36,575 bases of DNA from an uncultured Parabacteroides sp. Its GTDB lineage: Bacteria; Bacteroidota; Bacteroidia; Bacteroidales; Tannerellaceae. The stretch spans positions 1 through 36,575 of the forward strand of contig NZ_CAJJWO010000052.1 of assembly GCF_905196875.1 (NCBI RefSeq), given 5' to 3'. Below the pieces are notes generated by a model that had not been told where the DNA came from, searched no databases, and was given only the letters and a program-made list of their open reading frames with translations. The position numbers and the translations under genes are program-made. Below are positions 30,881 to 36,575 of this stretch, piece by piece (the stretch's first letter is position 1; each line of letters opens with the position of its first letter).

Positions 30881-32674
30881 TTACATTCTTTCTGGAACCT
30901 CGATACCCAGTAACGACATACCAGATTTAACAATCTTAGCCACGTTGGCAGATAATACCAGACGGAATTGTTTGATCTCCGCATTCTCTTCGCGAAGGAT
31001 AGAGAAGTCGTGATAGAACTGGTTGTATTCTTTCACCAGGTCGTAGATATAATTGGCAATGAAAGCCGGGCTATATTCTTTACCTGCTTCTCTTACGGTA
31101 ACGGCATAGTCGGCGATCATTTGTACCAGTCCTTCTTCTTTCTCAGAAATAGGAGTATCGGCAGGCAATTGTTCCGGTAAGGTGATGCCTTGTTCGGCTG
31201 CTTTGCGTAAAACGGAACGGATCCGGGCGTAAGTGTACTGAATGAACGGACCGGTATTTCCGTTGAAGTCGATCGATTCTTTCGGATTGAAGGTCATGTT
31301 CTTACGCGGATCGACTTTTAGTATGAAATATTTTAAAGAACCCAGACCGACGATGCGGGAGATATCGGCTGCTTCGTTCTCCGTCATTTCATCCAGTTTG
31401 CCGAGTTCCTGGGATATTTCGTGAGCAGTGTTAATCATCTCGTCCATGAGGTCGTCTGCATCGACTACGGTTCCTTCACGGCTTTTCATCTTTCCTTCCG
31501 GCAGTTCTACCATTCCGTAAGAGAAATGTACCAGTCCTTTTCCGAATTCGAAGCCCAGCTTATCGAGCAGGATAGATAACACCTGGAAGTGGTAGTTCTG
31601 TTCGTTGCCGACCACATAGATCATCTTGTTAATCGGGTAATCGTCGAAACGCAGTTTGGCAGTACCGATATCCTGTGTCATATATACGGAAGTACCGTCG
31701 GCACGGAGCAGCAGTTTCTCGTCCAGTCCGTCTTTGGTCAGGTCGGCCCAGACAGAACCGTCTTCGCGGCGGTAGAAGATACCTTTTTCAAGTCCTTCCA
31801 TCACTTTGCCTTTTCCTTCCAGGTAGGTTTGTGATTCGTAATAGATTTTATCGAAGTCTACGCCCATCATTTTGTAGGTTTCATCGAAACCGGCGTATAC
31901 CCAGCTGTTCATCTTTTCCCACAAAGCGCGTACTTCAGCGTCTCCAGCTTCCCATTTGCGAAGCATTTCGCGGGCTTCGGCCATTAAACCGGATTGTGCT
32001 TCGGCTTCTTCTTTGGTAAGACCTTTGGCCTCCAGTTCTTTCAGCTCCTGTTTGTAGTGCTTGTCGAATAAGACATAAAAGTCGCCGATCAGATGGTCGC
32101 CCTTCTTGCCGGACGATTCGGGAGTAACGCCTTCACCCCATTTCTGCCAGGCAAGCATGGATTTACAGATATGGATACCGCGGTCGTTTACGATATTAGT
32201 CTTTACAACCTTGTTACCGTTTGCTTTCATGATCTCTGCCAGGCTGTAACCGAGCAGGTTATTACGTACGTGGCCTAAGTGCAGCGGCTTGTTGGTGTTA
32301 GGTGAAGAATATTCGATCATAACGAGCGGCGATTGTTCCGTCGCCGGTACGATCCCGTAAGATGGTTGTGCATTTACGCTATTCAGCAGATCGATCCAGC
32401 AAGGGCCGGCTACGGTCAGGTTAAGGAAGCCTTTTATCACATTAAATTCAGCGATAGCCGGTTCATTTTTCTGCAGGTATTCGCCGATTTCCTGTGCCGT
32501 TTGTTCCGGTGATTTCTTCGATGTGCGAAGAAAAGGGAATACGACCAGGGTAAGATGTCCTTTAAACTCTTTCTTTGTTTTCTGCAACTGTATCTGGTTG
32601 GCCGGGACTTCGGCTCCGTACAGTTCTTTTATGCCGGCAATGATCGCACCGGTAATCTGCTGTTCAATAACCAT
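30881..32674 (-). CDS. argS: Arginyl-tRNA synthetase
   Basis: A 597-residue class I synthetase charging tRNA-Arg. It has the N-terminal ArgRS additional domain, the HIGH motif as HLGHVRNNLLG (about 130-140) in SPNTNKPLHLGH, and the KMSK loop as GKMKSREGTVVDADDL (about 393). The DALR anticodon-binding domain closes the protein (YIYDLVKEYNQFYHDFSIL). Length is typical. It may charge, among others, the tRNA-Arg(CCT) at 12997. Confidence 0.97.
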   Translation of the reverse strand: MVIEQQITGAIIAGIKELYGAEVPANQIQLQKTKKEFKGHLTLVVFPFLRTSKKSPEQTAQEIGEYLQKNEPAIAEFNVIKGFLNLTVAGPCWIDLLNSVNAQPSYGIVPATEQSPLVMIEYSSPNTNKPLHLGHVRNNLLGYSLAEIMKANGNKVVKTNIVNDRGIHICKSMLAWQKWGEGVTPESSGKKGDHLIGDFYVLFDKHYKQELKELEAKGLTKEEAEAQSGLMAEAREMLRKWEAGDAEVRALWEKMNSWVYAGFDETYKMMGVDFDKIYYESQTYLEGKGKVMEGLEKGIFYRREDGSVWADLTKDGLDEKLLLRADGTSVYMTQDIGTAKLRFDDYPINKMIYVVGNEQNYHFQVLSILLDKLGFEFGKGLVHFSYGMVELPEGKMKSREGTVVDADDLMDEMINTAHEISQELGKLDEMTENEAADISRIVGLGSLKYFILKVDPRKNMTFNPKESIDFNGNTGPFIQYTYARIRSVLRKAAEQGITLPEQLPADTPISEKEEGLVQMIADYAVTVREAGKEYSPAFIANYIYDLVKEYNQFYHDFSILREENAEIKQFRLVLSANVAKIVKSGMSLLGIEVPERM

Positions 32675-32712
32675 ATTCTTACTTCTATAATATTCGGATT
32701 TTATTTTGTCCG

Positions 32713-32720
32713 CAAAGGTA
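32713..32720 (-). promoter_or_regulatory. Candidate argS promoter -7 box (TACCTTTG)
   Basis: On the minus strand TACCTTTG matches TAnnTTTG, 38 bp before the ATG. No convincing -33 element is seen. Confidence 0.5.
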
Positions 32721-33196
32721 CATGATTATTTTCTAAAAACCTTCGTCCGGGGGATTTTGAATTAGCTATCGATGGCTCGATAGACTTTTCATAGGAAAAC
32801 AAGGGGTTCAATGCAATAAGCAATTGTTTTTATAAAATGAGCAAGACGGGGATTTGCGTTTCGATAATAGATAAAAAACGGTTTGTTTATGATTTGTGTT
32901 TTGAATAGCGAAAACAACCAAAGGCTTTCATTTGTCATGGGTTGTGGTCTGGAAAGTCGAGATATAATATCAGAAACAATTATAGGATAATTATTTATTT
33001 GAATACTACGATCTTTGTAATTGATAGAGAAAGTGTTTCCAGTATGATTTCATTGCCCTTTCGATGGCTTCCTGAGTCGGTGGATTGGAATTTAATAGGG
33101 TACAAGTTATTATCAATCGTTGTTAGGAATGGCAATACACTGTATTTAAGATAGATATCACTCGGATGGGATTGTCCGGGAATAAAAATAATATAG
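32721..33196. other. Long intergenic region before the fimbrial operon
   Basis: No convincing gene. A short perfect dyad (CTATCGA-TGGC-TCGATAG, 32766-32783) is present. No full TTTG-N19-TAnnTTTG promoter was found on the plus strand; GATCTTTG at 33010-33017 is one base off. A 70-codon frame near 32942 has no support. The length suggests regulatory DNA for the fimbrial operon. Confidence 0.5.
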
Positions 33197-33763
33197 ATGA
33201 AAAGAGCATTTATACTCATATTATTCATACTCGGATGTTTGACCTCCGAGGGTAAAGCGCAGAAAATTGCGGTGAAAAGCAATCTTTTGTATGATGCGAC
33301 TACGACCATGAACCTGGGGTTGGAGTTCGGCTTGTCACGTAAGTGGACATTGGATATTCCTGTTAATTATAATCCCTGGAAGCCGGATAACGGCAGGCGT
33401 TTGCGTCACTGGGGGATACAACCGGAATTGCGCTATTGGTTCTGTGAAAGTTTCAACCGGACGTTTGTCGGTTTGCATGCCCATTATGCCGATTTCAATG
33501 TGGGCGGCCTGCCGGGTATATTCAGCGAGAACATGCAGAAAAATCGCTATCAGGGACATCTGTATGGTGCTGGTTTTTCGGTCGGACATTCCTGGATATT
33601 GAAAAAACGTTGGAGCATCGAAGCTTCGATCGGTTTGGGATATGCACGTATCGAATATGAAAAATATCCTTGTGCCGAATGCGGTTCCAAACTGAAAGAT
33701 ACCGGACGGAATTATTTCGGTCCGACCAAAGCAGCCCTGTCAATTATTTATCTGATTAAATAG
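33197..33763 (+). CDS. DUF3575-family outer membrane protein of the fimbrial operon
   Basis: A 188-residue predicted outer-membrane beta-barrel of the DUF3575 family. The signal peptide MKRAFILILFILGCLTSEGKA is followed by Gln. The mature part starts KIAVKSNLLYDATTTMNLGLEFG, the family signature, and continues with barrel-like strands (WTLDIPVNYNPWKP, IQPELRYWFCES, GAGFSVGHSWILKKRWSIEAS). Family members are commonly found beside DUF3868 and fimbrillin genes. This one is followed after 10 bp by such a gene. A role in fimbria export or anchoring is inferred from context. Confidence 0.88.
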   Translation: MKRAFILILFILGCLTSEGKAQKIAVKSNLLYDATTTMNLGLEFGLSRKWTLDIPVNYNPWKPDNGRRLRHWGIQPELRYWFCESFNRTFVGLHAHYADFNVGGLPGIFSENMQKNRYQGHLYGAGFSVGHSWILKKRWSIEASIGLGYARIEYEKYPCAECGSKLKDTGRNYFGPTKAALSIIYLIK

Positions 33764-33773
33764 AAGGAGAGTG

Positions 33774-35279
33774 ATGAAAAGAAATATACAAATCATTATA
33801 TGCGTATTGGTTTTTGCCGGTCTGAATAGCTTTCAGGCGAAAGCGCAGTCCCGCTCTTATGAGGGAAACATTACCGTGAATCCCGTACGGTTGGAGCAAT
33901 TGGGCGACTCTCTTTATATCGATATGGATATCGTGCTGAGCGGAGTAAAAGTAAAATCGACACGTGGTGTGGAATTGATACCGCAACTGGTTTCCGCAGA
34001 ACATACACGAACCTTGCCGGAAGTTACCATGAAGGGCAAAGACGAATATAAGGTCTACGAACGCTCGCTTTCGCTGATGAATGCCGGGGAAAGGGCTGTT
34101 TACAAACAGCCGTATACCGTTGAGAAGATAAACAAAGCGACCGACAAAACGATACGATACCGTTATATCCTGCCGTACGAATCGTGGATGGCCGATGCGC
34201 ATCTGGATATGCAACGGGATGAATGCGGTTGCGGCGAGACTTTACTGATGAAGGTGGAGCCGGTAGCCGATAAAGTTACGTTGGAACATATTCCTGAGCC
34301 TTACCAGGTACGACCTCACCTGGCTTTTGTGAAGCCGGTAGTCGAAGCAGTCAAACGGCGTGATATCCAGGTGGAGAGTTTCCTTGATTTCGAGGTGAAT
34401 AAAACAAATATCCGTCCTGAGTATATGAACAATCCGCAGGAGTTGGCAAAGATACGTTCGATGATCGACGAATTGAAATCTGATCCGAGCATCGAAGTGA
34501 AAGACCTGGATATTATCGGTTATGCTTCTCCCGAAGGCTCGCTGGCAAACAACAAACGTTTGTCGGAAGGGCGTGCCATAGCGTTACGCGATTATCTGTT
34601 ATCACGTTACGATTTTCCGCGCAATCAGTATCATACCGTTTTCGGTGGAGAGAACTGGGAAGGATTGGTAAAGGTGCTTGATGCCGGCAATATTGAATAT
34701 AAAAACGAAATACTGGCGATTATCGATAATCATCCGTCAGATACGGAAAGAAAAGCCCGGTTGAAACAATTGCAGGGAGGAGCACCTTTCCGCTATCTGT
34801 TACAAAATGTATATCCCCGTCTGCGTGTTGCGGTTTGTAAAGTAAACTTCAATGTGAAGAATTTCGATGTGGAAGAAGCGAAGGAGGTGATAAAAAAACG
34901 CCCTCAAAACCTGAGCTTGAATGAAATGTTTATGGTCGCTAACAGTTATCCGGTCGGATCTCAGGAGTTTGTCGATGTCTTTGAAATAGCCGTGCGGATG
35001 TATCCGGAAAACGAAGTCGCCAATATGAACGCGGCAGCTGCAGCCCTGCTGCGTAGTGATCCGGTGGCTACAGAACGTTATCTTGCTAAAGTTAATTCAA
35101 AAGAACCGGAGTATCTCAATTCATTGGGCGTAGTTGCTTTGCTGAAAGGTGAATATGAATCTGCAGAGAATTATCTGAAAACAGCTGCCGGTTCAGGTCT
35201 GCAAGCTGCCAAAGAAAATCTGGAAGAACTGGAAAAGAAAAAAGCCAATATAGCTGAGATTGAAAATAGAAAGAGATAA
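33774..35279 (+). CDS. DUF3868 / OmpA-like / TPR fimbrial accessory protein
   Basis: A 501-residue exported protein. The signal peptide ends FQAKA and Gln follows. The N-terminal part (about 25-165) matches DUF3868 (YEGNITVNPVRLEQLGDSLYIDMDI). An OmpA-like domain (about 202-290) has DFEVNKTNIRPEY, LDIIGYASPEGS and NKRLSEGRAIALRDYL, suggesting peptidoglycan contact. TPR-like helices (about 385-490) follow. The ATG at 33774, with AAGGAG a few bases upstream, is preferred to the GTG at 33771. That strong Shine-Dalgarno is unusual for this phylum. Such proteins accompany Mfa-type fimbriae and probably brace the assembly in the envelope. Confidence 0.85.
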   Translation: MKRNIQIIICVLVFAGLNSFQAKAQSRSYEGNITVNPVRLEQLGDSLYIDMDIVLSGVKVKSTRGVELIPQLVSAEHTRTLPEVTMKGKDEYKVYERSLSLMNAGERAVYKQPYTVEKINKATDKTIRYRYILPYESWMADAHLDMQRDECGCGETLLMKVEPVADKVTLEHIPEPYQVRPHLAFVKPVVEAVKRRDIQVESFLDFEVNKTNIRPEYMNNPQELAKIRSMIDELKSDPSIEVKDLDIIGYASPEGSLANNKRLSEGRAIALRDYLLSRYDFPRNQYHTVFGGENWEGLVKVLDAGNIEYKNEILAIIDNHPSDTERKARLKQLQGGAPFRYLLQNVYPRLRVAVCKVNFNVKNFDVEEAKEVIKKRPQNLSLNEMFMVANSYPVGSQEFVDVFEIAVRMYPENEVANMNAAAAALLRSDPVATERYLAKVNSKEPEYLNSLGVVALLKGEYESAENYLKTAAGSGLQAAKENLEELEKKKANIAEIENRKR

Positions 35280-35318
35280 ATAAATGAGTAAATAGTACTA
35301 ATTAAATGTGTTTTTTTA

Positions 35319-36575
35319 ATGAAAAAGAAGAATTATTTTTTGTGCACACTTGCAGCATTGATGTTTGCATCGTGTAGTGAAAATCTGCCGGACGACGGAG
35401 ACGAAGGTAACGGCGCTACCAATACGGACGGAGAAGCCTGGGTGTCTTTAAACATCCAGACAGGAGCAAGGACAAAGGCCTTGAATAATCCGGATGAGGA
35501 AAATGGTACGGCGGATGAATCAAATGTTGAAAAGATTATGATCGTTTTCTTTGATGATCATTTGTCAAATAATGCTAATCCGGGAGTGGTAGAAACGAAG
35601 GAATGGGATTCTTCCGATCCCGAAATCTCAACTCCGGGACAACCTGACGGGACCGCGACAAAAGCATTTAAGGTAAAGAAGACTGCGAAAGCTTTTATGG
35701 TTGTATTAAATCCGTCTCCTGAGTTTGAACTAGTAGCGGGTACGGCAACTAGTTTTTCAACCCTTAACGCTGCGATAGCTACTACCGATGTAACTTCGGT
35801 TATTGGTTCAGGTAAGAATTACTTTATGATGACGAATGCCAAAGGACAGCTGGAACCGACAACAGTTACATTGACTAGTCCGGTTTCTGTAGTAGATACG
35901 GATTTGGTAACCTATCCGACTGCGGCTGAAGCGGAGTCAAAACCTCAGAAAGTGACGGTCGACCGTGTCGCTGCAAAAGTACGTTTGTTTGCAAACGCCA
36001 GTTATACAGGAAATAGTATCGATGTCACTACTGTAGGGTGGGCATTGAATGTGACGAATAAGAAATATTTTCCGATGTCTGAAAGAACAGCAACATGGAT
36101 GGAAGGCGGCGGAACAACCGGACCTAATGATGGTTCTCCCCGTGGCACTTTTATCTCTCCGTTCGATATCTGGGAATTCGGTTCTTACAGAAAAGACCCG
36201 AATTATGACGGTCAGAAAACGAGCATGACGGATATAACTACTACTCCTTACACGGACAATTATACTTATTACACTCATGCCTCTGCTCCGACATGGTCTG
36301 GTGTAACGGCTGGTCCTTCTACGAATCCTAATGCCTCTAAGATCCCTGCTTTGTATTGCCTGGAAAATACACAGGAAGAAGATGATAATTACCAGGCTTA
36401 TACTACGCATGTGTTGTTGAAAGCAACTACTGTACCTACCGGATTGAAACTTCCGGGCGGTGGTTCTTATGATGGAACAACTAATAATGATACCGATGTA
36501 GATGGTTCCGGTAGTGTTATTTCCGGAAAAGACTGGATCAAGATCGGTTCAGGTTATTATTCTTATAAGTTGGTT
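35319..36575 (+). CDS. Mfa1-family fimbrillin-like major subunit (partial, cut by window end)
   Basis: An open frame of 419 codons running off the right edge without a stop. It begins with a lipoprotein signal, MKKKNYFLCTLAALMFASC (Cys19), followed by an acidic linker. The block RTKALNNPDEENGTADESN has an Arg that could be the maturation site used in Mfa1/FimA-type pilins. Later blocks fit Mfa1-family major subunits: VEKIMIVFFDD, AKAFMVVLNPSPEF, KVTVDRVAAKVRLFANASY and IPALYCLENTQEED. It directly follows the DUF3868 gene, the usual position for the major subunit. The mature protein should polymerise by donor-strand exchange after proteolysis. The C-terminus is not visible, so length and subtype remain open. 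Confidence 0.8.
   Translation, partial: MKKKNYFLCTLAALMFASCSENLPDDGDEGNGATNTDGEAWVSLNIQTGARTKALNNPDEENGTADESNVEKIMIVFFDDHLSNNANPGVVETKEWDSSDPEISTPGQPDGTATKAFKVKKTAKAFMVVLNPSPEFELVAGTATSFSTLNAAIATTDVTSVIGSGKNYFMMTNAKGQLEPTTVTLTSPVSVVDTDLVTYPTAAEAESKPQKVTVDRVAAKVRLFANASYTGNSIDVTTVGWALNVTNKKYFPMSERTATWMEGGGTTGPNDGSPRGTFISPFDIWEFGSYRKDPNYDGQKTSMTDITTTPYTDNYTYYTHASAPTWSGVTAGPSTNPNASKIPALYCLENTQEEDDNYQAYTTHVLLKATTVPTGLKLPGGGSYDGTTNNDTDVDGSGSVISGKDWIKIGSGYYSYKLV

Noticed and set aside
32766..32783. Perfect 7-bp dyad CTATCGA/TCGATAG considered as an invertible-promoter end.
   Set aside because: No second copy was found nearby and no promoter is bracketed by it.
32942..33154. A 70-codon plus-strand frame upstream of the fimbrial operon.
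   Set aside because: No promoter, no ribosome-binding site, no recognisable domain; composition looks like AT-rich spacer.

Overview
The window looks like a chromosomal segment of a Bacteroidales bacterium, most likely a Parabacteroides. The evidence is a SusC/SusD pair, Bacteroidales-type promoters (TTTG, about 19 bp, TAnnTTTG) in many intergenic regions, Mfa-type fimbrial genes, a DUF4248 gene, and a 1266-residue S-layer-like protein whose C-terminus resembles DUF6383 and type IX sorting domains. The genus is an inference; no 16S gene is present.

Layout. 1-5655: a SusC/SusD outer-membrane uptake pair behind a long leader, closed by a strong terminator. 5699-8931 (minus): a probable operon of a glutamine amidotransferase/dipeptidase fusion, a lipoprotein resembling glutaminyl cyclase, and SufE. 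9011-11654 (minus): gyrB, then rpsT between two identical tRNA-Glu genes behind a consensus promoter. 11720-13071: a DUF2721 membrane protein, recO and tRNA-Arg(CCT). 13089-14560 (minus): a small acidic lipoprotein and a FimB/Mfa2-like lipoprotein. 14714-16847: a sugar phosphate isomerase/epimerase and a DUF1016 nuclease. 16848-18095: a gene-poor regulatory region with three 22-bp repeats, a promoter with RNA hairpins, a DUF4248 gene and an apparent invertible promoter. 18096-21896: the S-layer-like gene, followed by a candidate structured RNA. 22195-26020: a likely operon ddh-lgt-flavodiiron protein-nagB. 26275-28292: an outer-membrane barrel, a GH29 fucosidase and a TPR protein. 28450-32674: convergent topA and argS. 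33197-end: an Mfa-type fimbrial operon (DUF3575, DUF3868/OmpA, Mfa1-like fimbrillin), cut by the window edge.

The most interesting region is 17815-18019. Two 32-bp imperfect palindromes (27/32 identical, both centred on GATC) bracket a segment that carries a consensus promoter, TTTG-N19-TAACTTTG. That promoter points away from the S-layer-like gene. Inverting the segment would aim it at the gene with a leader of about 100 nt. This is the expected form of a phase-variation switch in the OFF state. The encoded protein carries a cluster of D-S/T-A/I/L/V motifs typical of Bacteroidetes O-glycosylation, which suits a phase-variable surface glycoprotein. No recombinase gene lies in the window.

A second theme is surface and envelope biology. 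Four secreted proteins have Gln just after the predicted signal-peptide cleavage site, and the window also encodes a candidate glutaminyl cyclase. It also encodes Lgt, the enzyme that starts lipoprotein maturation, alongside several lipoproteins. Several short dyads and repeats in intergenic DNA (13503-13539, 16983-17048, 8963-8998, 23952-23974) look regulatory or repetitive and are reported separately.
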